Shown in pieces: positions 30,874-39,353 of a stretch of DNA of 64,000 bases. Location: contig NZ_JAMGBG010000053.1 in the NCBI RefSeq assembly GCF_023516595.1, forward strand, positions 93,161 to 157,160, read 5' to 3'. Within the stretch, counting starts at the first letter, position 1. Each line of letters opens with the position of its first letter. Position numbers and translations under genes: made by a program. This DNA is from Streptomyces neyagawaensis. GTDB taxonomy: Bacteria > Actinomycetota > Actinomycetes > Streptomycetales > Streptomycetaceae. Under the pieces are notes generated by a model. The model did no database searches. It was not told where the DNA came from and saw only the letters and a program-made list of their open reading frames with translations.

Positions 30874-31161
30874 TCAGCCGAAGACGTACTTGGCGGCCTT
30901 GTCGAGTCCGAAGTCAATCACAGTCACAAGACCGATCATGATGACGACGAAGACGATGACCACGGTGGTGTAGGTCGTCAGCTGGGAGCGGGTGGGCCAG
31001 ACGACCTTCCGCAGCTCCGCGACGATCTGGCGGTAGAAGAGCGCCAGGCGCTTCAGCGGGCCCTTCTTGGCGCGCTTTCCGCCCTTACGGGTCTTCTTCT
31101 TGTCCTCGGGCACCTCGTCCTGGGCATCAGGCGTGTCGATGGAGCCCACGGCGTCCGTCAT
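30874..31161 (-). CDS. secE: Preprotein translocase subunit SecE
   Basis: 95 residues: a charged, Lys-rich cytoplasmic part (about 1-48, KKTRKGGKRAKKGPLKRLALF), the conserved ELRKVVWPTRSQLTTYT and one membrane helix (about 67-85). SecE clamps SecY in the Sec translocon. Between tRNA-Trp and nusG, the standard bacterial order. Confidence 0.97.
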   Translation of the reverse strand: MTDAVGSIDTPDAQDEVPEDKKKTRKGGKRAKKGPLKRLALFYRQIVAELRKVVWPTRSQLTTYTTVVIVFVVIMIGLVTVIDFGLDKAAKYVFG

Positions 31162-31276
31162 TCATCCTCACCTGATTCCGGTCCGGGTCCGTGGCCGTGC
31201 CGCGCCCGGTCTGAGCCGCACGGCGGAACATTGCTGTACGTACATGCGCACACATCCTGGCGTGAGGAGTGTGTAG

Positions 31277-31349
31277 CAGGGCCGGAGGGACTTGAACCCC
31301 CAACCGCTGGTTTTGGAGACCAGTGCTCTACCAATTGAGCTACGACCCT
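31277..31349 (-). tRNA. trnW: tRNA-Trp (CCA)
   Basis: 73 nt. Acceptor arms AGGGTCG/CGGCCCT pair; anticodon loop CTCCAAA gives CCA; T-arm GGTTCAAGTCC is normal. The 3' CCA is not encoded. It lies upstream of secE on the same strand, as in many bacteria. Confidence 0.97.
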
Positions 31350-31434
31350 TTGTGGTTCTCCACCAACGTACCGCATGCGACCGAGTGCTCGGTGTGCACC
31401 TGGCGCTGCGGCCGGTGAAGGCCAACGAGGTGAG

Positions 31435-31464
31435 AGTGTACGTGGTCCGAGGCCCGTCGTCGAA
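31435..31464 (-). promoter_or_regulatory. Possible promoter of tRNA-Trp-secE
   Basis: On the minus strand TTCGAC (31464-31459), 18 bp and TACACT (31440-31435), about 85 bp upstream of the mature tRNA. The -10 is good, the -35 approximate. Confidence 0.4.
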
Positions 31465-31599
31465 CAGAAAGCGTCCGGTGGGGCGTTGTGCGTCGAAGAT
31501 CGACCGTGGCCTCGCCCCGATCCGGACGGTTGTTCCTGTGCCGTTCAGTCTGTGAAACCCGCGTGCCGGGCTCGTTTCCGGTCTGGAACGATGGGCCCC

Positions 31600-32826
31600 A
31601 TGAGCGCTGCAACCCCTCCGACCGAGCGCCGGGTCTCCGCCCGCATCGGCGCGATCTCCGAGTCCGCGACCCTCGCCGTCGACGCCAAGGCCAAGGCCCT
31701 CAAGGCCGCCGGACGTCCGGTGATCGGCTTCGGCGCCGGTGAGCCCGACTTCCCGACCCCCGACTACATCGTCGAGGCGGCCGTCGAGGCCTGCAAGAAC
31801 CCGAAGTACCACCGCTACACGCCGGCCGGTGGTCTGCCCGAGCTGAAGGCCGCGATCGCCGCGAAGACCCTGCGCGACTCGGGCTACGAGGTCGACCCGG
31901 CACAGATCCTCGTCACCAACGGCGGCAAGCAGGCCATCTACGAGGCGTTCGCCGCGATCCTCGACCCGGGCGACGAGGTGATCGTCCCGGCGCCGTACTG
32001 GACGACGTACCCGGAGTCGATCCGCCTGGCCGGCGGTGTCCCGGTCGAGGTCGTCGCCGACGAGACCACCGGCTACCGCGTCTCCGTCGAGCAGCTGGAG
32101 GCCGCGCGCACCGAGCGGACGAAGGTCGTCCTCTTCGTCTCCCCCTCCAACCCGACCGGCGCGGTCTACAGCGCCGAGGACGCCGAGGCGATCGGCCGCT
32201 GGGCCGTCGAGCACGGCCTGTGGGTGATGACGGACGAGATCTACGAGCACCTCGTCTACGGCGACGCGAAGTTCACCTCGCTGCCCGCGCTCCTGCCCGA
32301 GCTGCGCGACAAGTGCATCGTCGTCAACGGCGTCGCCAAGACGTACGCCATGACCGGCTGGCGCGTCGGGTGGATCATCGGCCCGAAGGACGTGGTGAAG
32401 GCCGCGACCAACCTCCAGTCGCACGCCACCTCCAACGTCTCCAACGTCGCCCAGGCGGCCGCCCTCGCCGCCGTCTCCGGCGACCTGGACGCCGTGGCGA
32501 CGATGCGTGAGGCCTTCGACCGGCGCCGCAAGACCATCGTGCGGATGCTCAACGAGATCGAGGGCGTCCTCTGCCCGGAGCCCGAGGGCGCGTTCTACGC
32601 CTACCCGTCGGTGAAGGCGCTGATCGGCAAGGAGATCCGGGGCAAGCGGCCGCAGAACTCGGTCGAACTGGCCGCGCTGATCCTGGAGGAGGCCGAGGTG
32701 GCGGTCGTCCCGGGTGAGGCGTTCGGCACGCCGGGATACCTGCGGCTGTCGTACGCCCTCGGTGACGAGGACCTCGTCGAGGGCGTGTCGCGGATCCAGA
32801 AGCTGCTGGCCGAGGCTACGGACTGA
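31600..32826 (+). CDS. aspC: Pyridoxal-phosphate aminotransferase, probably aspartate aminotransferase
   Basis: 408 residues from the ATG at 31600 (MSAATPPTERRVSARIG). A fold-type I class I aminotransferase: GFGAGEPDFPTP near the N-terminus, NGGKQAIYEAF for PLP phosphate, SPSNPTGAVY, DEIYEHLVYG, the Schiff-base lysine in NGVAKTYAMTGWRVG and the substrate-binding arginine in YLRLSYALGDE. This subgroup interconverts aspartate and oxaloacetate with 2-oxoglutarate/glutamate; some members also accept prephenate. It is on the plus strand opposite the secE block, next to add. Its last codons lie in a 31-bp tandem repeat. Confidence 0.9.
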   Translation: MSAATPPTERRVSARIGAISESATLAVDAKAKALKAAGRPVIGFGAGEPDFPTPDYIVEAAVEACKNPKYHRYTPAGGLPELKAAIAAKTLRDSGYEVDPAQILVTNGGKQAIYEAFAAILDPGDEVIVPAPYWTTYPESIRLAGGVPVEVVADETTGYRVSVEQLEAARTERTKVVLFVSPSNPTGAVYSAEDAEAIGRWAVEHGLWVMTDEIYEHLVYGDAKFTSLPALLPELRDKCIVVNGVAKTYAMTGWRVGWIIGPKDVVKAATNLQSHATSNVSNVAQAAALAAVSGDLDAVATMREAFDRRRKTIVRMLNEIEGVLCPEPEGAFYAYPSVKALIGKEIRGKRPQNSVELAALILEEAEVAVVPGEAFGTPGYLRLSYALGDEDLVEGVSRIQKLLAEATD

Positions 32827-32904
32827 CGTTCCGCCGACGGTCGAGGCCACGGACTGACGTTCCGCTGACGGTCGAGGCCGCGGACTGACGTTCCGCCGAC
32901 TCGC
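32812..32904. repeat. 31-bp tandem repeat at the 3' end of aspC
   Basis: Three copies (32812-32842, 32843-32873, 32874-32904) with few differences. The first contains the last aspC codons and stop, so the later copies repeat a stop codon outside the gene. Confidence 0.9.
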
Positions 32905-32907
32905 TTC

Positions 32908-32949
32908 GGGGGCGGGCATCTTCCGGATTCCGGAGGGGTGCCCGCCCCC
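32908..32949 (+). terminator. Terminator of aspC
   Basis: gggggcgggca (32908-32918) pairs with tgcccgccccc (32939-32949); the loop contains a further tccgga/tccgga stem. Confidence 0.8.
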
Positions 32950-33024
32950 ATGCGTTTGTGCGAGCAAGACCACGTTCAGGGATTCCGCTACCGGGATGGC
33001 GGGGGCGTGCGGCAGGATCCTGCA

Positions 33025-34056
33025 ATGGAGCGCGTACGTGATCTCTCTGAACTGCCGAAGGCCCATCTGCACCTGCACTTCACCGGGTCGATGCGCCCGG
33101 GAACCGTCCTGGAACTGGCCGACAAATACGGGGTACGGCTGCCCGACGCGCTGACGGACGCGCTGACCAGCGGGGAGCCGCCGCGGCTGCGGGCCACGGA
33201 CGAGCGCGGCTGGTTCCGCTTCCAGCGGCTGTACGACGCGGCGCGCTCGTGCCTGCGGGAACCGGAGGACATCCAGCGGCTCGTGCGGGAGGCCGCCGAG
33301 GAGGACGTCAAGGACGGCTCCGGCTGGCTGGAGATCCAGGTCGACCCGACGTCGTACGCCCCTCGGCTGGGCGGGCTGATCCCCGCGCTGGAGATCATCC
33401 TGGACGCCGTGGACACGACGGCGCGCGAGACCGGGCTCGGGATGCGGGTGCTCGTCGCCGCGAACCGGATGAAGCACCCGCTGGACGCACGGACACTGGC
33501 CCGGCTCGCCGTGCGGTACGCGGAGCGGGGCGTCGTCGGGTTCGGGCTGTCCAATGACGAGCGGCGCGGCATGGCGCGGGACTTCGACCGGGCGTTCGCC
33601 ATCGCGCGCGACGGGGGGCTGCTGTCCGCGCCGCACGGCGGTGAGCTGACCGGGCCGTCGTCCGTCCGCGACTGCCTGGACGACCTGGACGCCGACCGGA
33701 TCGGGCACGGGGTGCGCGCGGCGGAGGACCCGCGGCTGCTGAAGCGGCTCGCCGACCGGGGCATCACCTGCGAGGTGTGCCCCGCGTCGAACGTCGCCCT
33801 CGGTGTCTACGAGAAGCCGCAGGACGTGCCGCTGCGGACGCTCTTCGAGGCCGGTGTGCCGATGGCTCTGGGGGCCGACGACCCGCTGCTGTTCGGGTCC
33901 CGTCTGGCTGCGCAGTACGAGATCGCCCGTACGCACCACGGGTTCACCGACGCGGAGCTGGCGGAGCTGGCCCGGCAGTCGATCCGGGGGTCTGCGGCGC
34001 CGGACGACACGAAGGAGCGGCTCCTGGCGGGGGTGGACGGCTGGCTGGTCGGCTGA
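33025..34056 (+). CDS. add: Adenosine deaminase
   Basis: 343 residues from the ATG at 33025 (MERVRDLSELPKAHLHLH). Zinc and catalytic motifs of the adenosine/adenine deaminase family are present: KAHLHLHFTGSM, SAPHGGELTG (His and catalytic Glu), DRIGHGVRA and ADDPLLFGS. It converts adenosine to inosine in purine salvage. The HLHLHFTGSM start, with FTG rather than LDG, is a typical actinobacterial variant. Adenine deaminase or another family specificity cannot be excluded from motifs alone. Confidence 0.9.
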   Translation: MERVRDLSELPKAHLHLHFTGSMRPGTVLELADKYGVRLPDALTDALTSGEPPRLRATDERGWFRFQRLYDAARSCLREPEDIQRLVREAAEEDVKDGSGWLEIQVDPTSYAPRLGGLIPALEIILDAVDTTARETGLGMRVLVAANRMKHPLDARTLARLAVRYAERGVVGFGLSNDERRGMARDFDRAFAIARDGGLLSAPHGGELTGPSSVRDCLDDLDADRIGHGVRAAEDPRLLKRLADRGITCEVCPASNVALGVYEKPQDVPLRTLFEAGVPMALGADDPLLFGSRLAAQYEIARTHHGFTDAELAELARQSIRGSAAPDDTKERLLAGVDGWLVG

Positions 34057-34080
34057 CCGGGCTGCGCCGCTGGGTCGCTG

Positions 34081-34114
<34 letters not shown>

Positions 34115-34119
34115 TGTCG

Positions 34120-35175
34120 CTACAGGCTTACGCCGATCGTGACCGGCTCGTTGACCAGGGTGATACCGAAGGCGTTGTGGACGCCGGTGACGACCTCGCG
34201 GGCCAGGGTCAGGAGGTCCTCGGTGGTGGCCGCGCCGCGGTTGGTGAGGGCCAGGGTGTGCTTCGTGGAGATGCGGGCCGGGCCGGTGCCGTAGCCCTTG
34301 GTGAAGCCGGCCTTGTCGATGAGCCAGGCGGCGGAGGTCTTGGTGTGGCCGTCGCCCGCGGGGTAGGCGGGCGGGGTGACGTCGTCGCCGAGGCGGGCGC
34401 GCACGCGCGCGTGGAACGCGGCGAACTCGTCGTTCGTGAGGATCGGGTTCGTGAAGAACGAACCGGCGGACCAGGTGTCGTGATCCTCGGGGTCGAGCAC
34501 CATGCCCTTCCCGGCGCGGAGCTTCAGCACGGTCTCGCGGGCGGCGGTGAGGGGGACGCGGTCGCCGGGCTCCACGCCGAGGGCGCGGGCTGTCTCGGCG
34601 TACTTGATCGGGCCGGAGAGGCCGTCGGCGTCCTCCAGTTCGAAGCGGACGCGGAGGACGACGTAGCGGTCGGGGTCGTTCTTGAAGCGGCTGTGCCGGT
34701 AGGAGAAGGCGCAGTCGGCGTTCGGGAGGGTGACCGTTTCGCGGGTGCGGCGGTCGTAGGCGACGACCTCCGTGATGGTGGAGGCGACCTCCTGGCCGTA
34801 CGCGCCGACGTTCTGGATGGGGGTGGCGCCGGCGGAGCCGGGGATTCCGGCGAGGCATTCGATGCCGGCGAGTCCGGCGTCGACGGTGTGGGCGACGGCG
34901 TCGGTCCAGACTTCGCCTGCGGCGAGCTCCAGCTTCGTGCCGTCGAGGGTGACGCCCTTGGTGGCGATGACCAGGGCGGTGCCGGCGAAGCCCTTGTCGC
35001 CGATGACCAGGTTGGAGCCGCCGCCGATGAGGAGGAGGGGGGTGCCGGCGTCGTCGGCTTCGCGGACGGCGGCGATCACCTCGTCGTCGGTGGTGGCGGT
35101 GATGAGCCGGTCCGCGGGACCGCCCAGCCGGAAGGTGGTCAGCGGGGCGAGGGGGGCGTCGTGTCGTTCCTGCAC
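34120..35175 (-). CDS. murB: UDP-N-acetylenolpyruvoylglucosamine reductase
   Basis: 351 residues from a GTG at 35175 (V/M-QERHDAPLAPLTTFRLGGPAD). A FAD-binding type 2 enzyme: LLIGGGSNLVIGDKG, GIPGSAGATPIQNVGAYGQE, the catalytic serine region GSFFTNPIL and the C-terminal KTSAAWLIDKAGF. It reduces enolpyruvyl-UDP-GlcNAc to UDP-MurNAc with NADPH, the second committed step of peptidoglycan synthesis. Convergent with add. Confidence 0.97.
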   Translation of the reverse strand: MQERHDAPLAPLTTFRLGGPADRLITATTDDEVIAAVREADDAGTPLLLIGGGSNLVIGDKGFAGTALVIATKGVTLDGTKLELAAGEVWTDAVAHTVDAGLAGIECLAGIPGSAGATPIQNVGAYGQEVASTITEVVAYDRRTRETVTLPNADCAFSYRHSRFKNDPDRYVVLRVRFELEDADGLSGPIKYAETARALGVEPGDRVPLTAARETVLKLRAGKGMVLDPEDHDTWSAGSFFTNPILTNDEFAAFHARVRARLGDDVTPPAYPAGDGHTKTSAAWLIDKAGFTKGYGTGPARISTKHTLALTNRGAATTEDLLTLAREVVTGVHNAFGITLVNEPVTIGVSL

Positions 35176-35679
35176 GCGCTCAAGAGTACGAGGGCGCGGG
35201 TGGGGGCGTGGCCGGGGGATGCCCGCGGCGGCCTGTGCGGGTGGGGTGGGGTTCGCGTTCGCCTACGGGGGGTGGGTGGGTCGGGGGTGCGCCGGGGGGT
35301 GTCCGTCCTCGGAACGGCGCGAAATCGGTCGCCCGATAAGCGGAACCAGTTGACGCGCCAACCGCTGCGGGCAGACACACCCCCTCACGTCCGCACGCGC
35401 CCCACCCGCCGTAGGGGCTTCCCCGCCGCCCCGGTGACACGCACCGAATCGTCCGTGCGCGGCTGACCCGCCGCAGGGGCTCGCGCCGCCCCGATGACGT
35501 GCGCCAACTCGTCGGTGACGTGCGTCGGGCCCATCCGCTCATACCCCGACCCCCTAGCTGCGGGCAGTCGTGCCGCTGGGGCGGCACGGGTGGGCGCAGC
35601 GGTGCTGTGTGGCGCCGGGGGGCTCGGCTCCTGGCCCGCAGCCGTGCCGGTGGTGGTGCTGACGGGGGCCTGGGTGGGG
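35176..35679. other. Intergenic stretch without a recognisable gene
   Basis: About 500 bp between murB and the MFS transporter. I see no coding sequence or clear hairpin; the promoter of murB should lie at its left end. Confidence 0.5.
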
Positions 35680-37143
35680 CTACGCCGGGATCTTTCGGGG
35701 GGTCGGGGTCGGGGTCTCTCGTGTGGGGGGCGGTGTGGGGGTGCGCCTGGGGATCGCCAGGGCTGCTGCTCCCGCGAGGGCTACTACCGCGGCGCCCACT
35801 GCCAGCGCGGGGCGGAGGCCGGTCACGAAGGTCTGCGGGGTTTCGTAGCCGCCCTGGGCCGCGAAGATCGAGGACATCACCGCGATGCCGAGGGCGCCGC
35901 CCACCTCGCGGAGGGCGTTGTTCGCTCCGGAGGCAATGCCCTGCTCGGCCGTGCGGACGCTGGACATCACCAGGTGGGACGCGGGGGCGAAGAAGAGGGC
36001 CATGCCGATGCCGCTGATGATGAGGCCGGGCAGTTGGGCGGTGTAGGAGACGTCCGTGGTGACGACGTAGCCCAGGTAGCCGAGCCCGGCGGCCTGGAGG
36101 AACAGCCCGGTCGCGACGACCGGGCGGCCGCCGATCCGGTCGGAGAGGATCCCGGCGATCGGCGCGACGAGCATCGGCATCCCGGTCCAGGGCAGCATCC
36201 GTAGCCCCGCCTCGGTCGGCGAGTAGCCGAGGACGCCCTGCATGTACTGGCTGAGCAGGAAGATCGAGCCGAACATCCCCAGGAACATCAGCATGCTCGC
36301 CGCGTTGATGCCGGCGAAGGCGCGGGACCGGAACAGCCTCATCGGGAGCATGGGGTTCGCCGCCCGGGCGCCGTGGAGCACGAAGCCGGTCAGCAGTGCG
36401 GTGCCCGCGAAGAGGCCGAGCAGCACCGGGCCGGCCGTCCACCCGTCGGCGGGGCCGCGGACCAGGCCGTAGACGATGCCGAAGAGGCCGCCGCTGGCCA
36501 GCAGGGTGCCGGTGATGTCGAGCGGGGCGCCGGTGCCGTGGGATTCCCGGAGGCGAAGGCGGGCGAGCGGGAGCAGGGCGAGGCCCAGCGGCACGTTCAG
36601 CCAGAAGATCCACTGCCAGGAGATGTGCTCGGTGAGGCTGCCACCGATGAGGGGCCCGGAGGCGACGGCGAGGCCGTTGACGGCGCCCCAGACCCCGTAC
36701 GCCATCCCGCGCCTCGCGGGCGGCACCGCGGCCGTGAGCAGGGTGAGCGTCAGCGGCATCATGATCGCGGCTCCGACCCCCTGGACCGCCCGGGCGGCGA
36801 TCAGCGAGTCGATGCCGGGCGCCACGGCGGCCGCGGCGGAGGCCGCCGTGAACACCGTGATGCCCACGAGGAAGAGGCGCCGTCGGCCGAACCGGTCCCC
36901 CAGGGCCGCGCCGAACATCAGCAGCACGGCGAAGGTGAGCGTGTACGCGCTGACCGTCCACTCCAGGTCGTGCAGCTCTCCCCCGAGGTCCTCCCGGATG
37001 GAGGGCAGCGCGGTCGTCACGACCAGGTTGTCCAGGGCCGCCATGAATCCGGCGACGCTGGTCACTACGAGCGCCCAGACGGCACCCGCGCGCGTGGGTG
37101 AGGCTTTCTCGGTTTCCCTCAGTTCCTTCAGTTCCCTCGGCAT
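35680..37143 (-). CDS. MFS drug efflux transporter, DHA2 (EmrB/QacA) type
   Basis: 487 residues with 14 predicted membrane helices. Helix 1 carries GFMAALDNLVVTTALPSI, the motif D1-like start of 14-helix drug/proton antiporters; FGAALGDRFGRRRLFLVG is motif A; ARAVQGVGAAIMMPLTLTLL is the motif C region. It probably exports drugs or cationic compounds with proton uptake. ATG at 37143. The neighbouring TetR gene lies upstream on the same strand, and an 18-bp perfect palindrome sits in the transporter promoter. Substrate unknown. Confidence 0.92.
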   Translation of the reverse strand: MPRELKELRETEKASPTRAGAVWALVVTSVAGFMAALDNLVVTTALPSIREDLGGELHDLEWTVSAYTLTFAVLLMFGAALGDRFGRRRLFLVGITVFTAASAAAAVAPGIDSLIAARAVQGVGAAIMMPLTLTLLTAAVPPARRGMAYGVWGAVNGLAVASGPLIGGSLTEHISWQWIFWLNVPLGLALLPLARLRLRESHGTGAPLDITGTLLASGGLFGIVYGLVRGPADGWTAGPVLLGLFAGTALLTGFVLHGARAANPMLPMRLFRSRAFAGINAASMLMFLGMFGSIFLLSQYMQGVLGYSPTEAGLRMLPWTGMPMLVAPIAGILSDRIGGRPVVATGLFLQAAGLGYLGYVVTTDVSYTAQLPGLIISGIGMALFFAPASHLVMSSVRTAEQGIASGANNALREVGGALGIAVMSSIFAAQGGYETPQTFVTGLRPALAVGAAVVALAGAAALAIPRRTPTPPPTRETPTPTPRKIPA

Positions 37144-37164
37144 CTCTTCCCCCAGCAGGTGATT

Positions 37165-37182
37165 AGTTATTGATCAATAACT
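37165..37182. promoter_or_regulatory. Palindromic operator upstream of the MFS gene
   Basis: AGTTATTGATCAATAACT is a perfect 18-bp palindrome 22 bp before the transporter ATG. Its AGTTA/TAACT ends match the site over the tetR start. Confidence 0.75.
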
Positions 37183-37227
37183 TTTGTGGGCGTGAGAGGG
37201 CGGCCATGCCGTCCATCTCGTGATCCG

Positions 37228-37818
37228 CTACTTCTCCAGTCGGCCGGTGTCCCGCGCCGACGGGTACAGCCCCGCCCAGACCCGGTGTGCGGGTGGGAAG
37301 CCCATGGCCACCAGGCAGTTGATGAGCATGCCGTGGGCCAGGAAGTCGGTGGTCCGGCCGGCGTCCGCGCCGAGGGGCAGATGGATCGCGTCCCACAGAC
37401 GCATCCAGCCGGCCCGCACGGCCTCGCCGAACTCGTGATCACCGGACTGCTCCGCCGCTCCCACGGCGACGTACATCTGCATCTGCATCTGCAGGCGTTC
37501 GGGGTGGTCGGCGATGACCTTGGTGTACGCGTTGGCCATGGCGTGCTGGGCCTCTTCGCCCTCCAGGCCCTCTGCGGCCTCCGCGAACATACGGATGGTG
37601 TCCTCCACGCACCGCTCCGCGGCCGCGAGGAAGATCGCCTTCTTGCCCGGGAAGAGTCGGAAGAGGTACGGCTGCGACACCCCGACTCGTCGGGCGATGG
37701 ACTCGGTCGACGTGCCGTGATAGCCACCGCGGGCGAACTCGCTCGTCGCCGCCCGGATGACGCTCTCGCGCCTCTCCTCCGCGCTCATCCTGACCATGGT
37801 TAGAAAGTTAGTACTCAA
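37228..37818 (-). CDS. TetR-family repressor of the adjacent efflux gene
   Basis: 196 residues from a TTG at 37818; an ATG at 37797 (MVRMSAEERRE) is an equally possible start, and neither has a good ribosome binding site, so the mRNA may be nearly leaderless. The N-terminal HTH is clear: RESVIRAATSEFARGGYHGTSTESIARRVGVSQPYLFRLFPGKKAIF. The C-terminal ligand domain is variable, with a run of Met/Gln (QMQMQMYVAVG). It lies upstream of the MFS gene with an 84-bp gap, and similar palindromes occur over both starts, which implies autoregulation and control of efflux. Confidence 0.92.
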   Translation of the reverse strand: MSTNFLTMVRMSAEERRESVIRAATSEFARGGYHGTSTESIARRVGVSQPYLFRLFPGKKAIFLAAAERCVEDTIRMFAEAAEGLEGEEAQHAMANAYTKVIADHPERLQMQMQMYVAVGAAEQSGDHEFGEAVRAGWMRLWDAIHLPLGADAGRTTDFLAHGMLINCLVAMGFPPAHRVWAGLYPSARDTGRLEK

Positions 37819-37827
37819 TCACTAACT
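37806..37827. promoter_or_regulatory. Operator over the tetR start
   Basis: agttagt (37806-37812) and actaact (37821-37827) form 7-bp inverted arms with an 8-bp centre, overlapping the start region of the repressor gene. Confidence 0.7.
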
Positions 37828-37861
37828 CGGTCAAGGGCTCCGTGCGGTGCCCGTCACGTGC

Positions 37862-37896
37862 GTAAGGGGCGCCTCGCCATAGAGAGCGCCCCTTAC
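37862..37896 (-). terminator. Terminator after the MaoC-like gene pair
   Basis: gtaaggggcgc (37862-37872) pairs perfectly with gcgccccttac (37886-37896), 25 bp after the second MaoC gene. Confidence 0.85.
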
Positions 37897-37920
37897 TTCA
37901 CTCTGCGTCCCGTGTGCGGG

Positions 37921-38349
37921 TCAGGCCAGGCGTACGACCGCGCGGGACATGCCCAGGACCTTCTGGCCGGCGCTCAGCGCGGTGAGGTCGACGCGGACGG
38001 TGTTGTCGTCGAGCTTGGCGCCGACCTTGGCGGTGACCTCGATGGTCGCGCCCTGGTCGTCGTTGGGGACGACGACGGGCTTGGTGAAGCGGACGCCGTA
38101 CTCGACGACCGCGCCGGGGTCGCCGGTCCAGTCGGTGACGACGCGGATCGCCTCGGCCATGGTGAACATGCCGTGCGCGATGACGTCGGGGAGGCCGACC
38201 TCCTTGGCGAACTTCTCGTTCCAGTGGATCGGGTTGAAGTCGCCGGAGGCCCCCGCGTACTGGACGAGGGTGGCGCGGGTCACGCCGAAGGTCTGGGCGG
38301 GCAGTTCGGTGCCGACCTCGACGTCGTCGTAGGAGATCTTCGCGGTCAT
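37921..38349 (-). CDS. MaoC-family dehydratase (HadB-like)
   Basis: 142 residues from the ATG at 38349 (MTAKISYDDVEVGTELPA). A hot-dog-fold (R)-hydratase: the hydratase-2 signature SGDFNPIHWNEKFAKEVG gives catalytic Asp and His, followed by DVIAHGMFTMA. In mycobacteria the equivalent HadB pairs with HadA as the dehydratase of FAS-II. Here the HadA-like gene ends 7 bp upstream, so a heterodimer is likely. Streptomyces makes no mycolic acids, so the substrate is probably another 3-hydroxyacyl thioester. Confidence 0.88.
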   Translation of the reverse strand: MTAKISYDDVEVGTELPAQTFGVTRATLVQYAGASGDFNPIHWNEKFAKEVGLPDVIAHGMFTMAEAIRVVTDWTGDPGAVVEYGVRFTKPVVVPNDDQGATIEVTAKVGAKLDDNTVRVDLTALSAGQKVLGMSRAVVRLA

Positions 38350-38356
38350 CGGGTCC

Positions 38357-38809
38357 TCACGCCTCCTCGGCCGCGCGGGCCACGAGCTTGGTCCAGGCGG
38401 TGACGACGTGCTCGCCCGCCTCGTCGTGGACCTCGCCGCGGACGTCCAGGATGTCGTTGCCCGCCAGGGACTTGATGCCCTCGATGGTCGAGGTGACGGT
38501 GAGCCGGTCACCGGCCCGGACGGGGCGCCGGTACGCGAACTTCTGGTCGCCGTGCACGACACGGCTGTAGTCGAGCCCCAGCTGGGGGTCCTGGACGACC
38601 TGCCGCGCGGCCTTGAACGTGATCGAGAACACGAAGGTCGGCGGGGCGATCACATCGGGGTACCCGAGCGCCTTGGCCGCGTCCGGGTCGGTGTACGCCG
38701 GGTTGGCGTCCCCCACGGCCTCCGCGAACTCGCGGATCTTCTCCCGGCCGACCTCGTACGGGTCGGTGGGCGGGTAGGACCGCCCCACGAAGGACTGATC
38801 GAGCGCCAT
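38357..38809 (-). CDS. MaoC-like dehydratase N-terminal domain protein (HadA-like)
   Basis: 150 residues from the ATG at 38809 (MALDQSFVGRSYPPTDPYEV) with AGGAGG upstream; longer in-frame starts add a non-conserved Pro-rich leader. A hot-dog fold with GDANPAYTDPDAAKALGYPDV but without the catalytic His of the hydratase-2 motif, as expected for the non-catalytic, substrate-gripping HadA-type partner. Forms a pair with the downstream HadB-like gene. Order rpmG-hadA-hadB is as in mycobacteria. Confidence 0.87.
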   Translation of the reverse strand: MALDQSFVGRSYPPTDPYEVGREKIREFAEAVGDANPAYTDPDAAKALGYPDVIAPPTFVFSITFKAARQVVQDPQLGLDYSRVVHGDQKFAYRRPVRAGDRLTVTSTIEGIKSLAGNDILDVRGEVHDEAGEHVVTAWTKLVARAAEEA

Positions 38810-38929
38810 GGGCTCGGCACCTCCTGATTGCTCAGCGGGAACGGCGGCCGTCGGCCGGGGCTCGGCGGTCGGCCGCGGGGCTTGGCCCGTACCGGTCGGC
38901 GGTACCGGTCGGTACGGGTCACTCAACGA

Positions 38930-38967
38930 CGCGAGGCCGTCCCCGATCTCTCGGGAACGGCCTCGCG
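38930..38967 (-). terminator. Terminator after rpmG
   Basis: cgcgaggccgt (38930-38940) pairs with acggcctcgcg (38957-38967), starting 13 bp after the rpmG stop. Confidence 0.8.
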
Positions 38968-38979
38968 TACGAGCCTGAT

Positions 38980-39144
38980 TTATCGCGTCTCGCGGTGCGC
39001 GGTGTGCGCGTTGCAACGCGGGCAGTGCTTCTTCATCTCAAGACGGTCCGGGTTGTTACGCCGGTTCTTCTTGGTGATGTAGTTCCGCTCCTTGCACTCC
39101 ACGCAGGCCAGCGTGATCTTCGGGCGGACGTCGGTGGCAGCCAC
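38980..39144 (-). CDS. rpmG: 50S ribosomal protein L33
   Basis: 54 residues from a GTG at 39144 (V/M-AATDVRPKITLACVECKERNY). Two CxxC pairs (CVEC and CPRC) are present, so this is the zinc-containing C+ form; streptomycetes also encode a C- paralogue expressed on zinc starvation. It lies just after the tRNA-Met and tRNA-Thr genes on the same strand. Confidence 0.96.
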   Translation of the reverse strand: MAATDVRPKITLACVECKERNYITKKNRRNNPDRLEMKKHCPRCNAHTAHRETR

Positions 39145-39234
39145 GTGAGTGCTCCTTGACGAACGGATGGGACGGGTTTAACGCATAGAAGAGTAGCCGA
39201 TCGAAGGACCGACCCCACAATCGGCTACTGTCAG

Positions 39235-39307
39235 TAGCGGTGACCGGACTTGAACCGGTGACACAGCGATTATGAGCCGCTTGCTCTACCGACTGAGCTA
39301 CACCGCT
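39235..39307 (-). tRNA. trnM: tRNA-Met (CAT), elongator type
   Basis: 73 nt. AGCGGTG/CACCGCT acceptor stem; anticodon loop CTCATAA gives CAT. The acceptor's first pair (A-T) and D-arm GTAGCTCAGTCGGTAGAGC fit elongator rather than initiator tRNA. Confidence 0.93.
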
Positions 39308-39353
39308 GTGATGCGATCGGGCCCCGCCTGACGGCGGGAACCTTTCACACCAG

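Noticed and set aside
31168..33939. A 923-codon minus-strand frame across tRNA-Trp, aspC and add
   Set aside because: It overlaps a tRNA and two clear genes on the other strand and has no recognisable domain.
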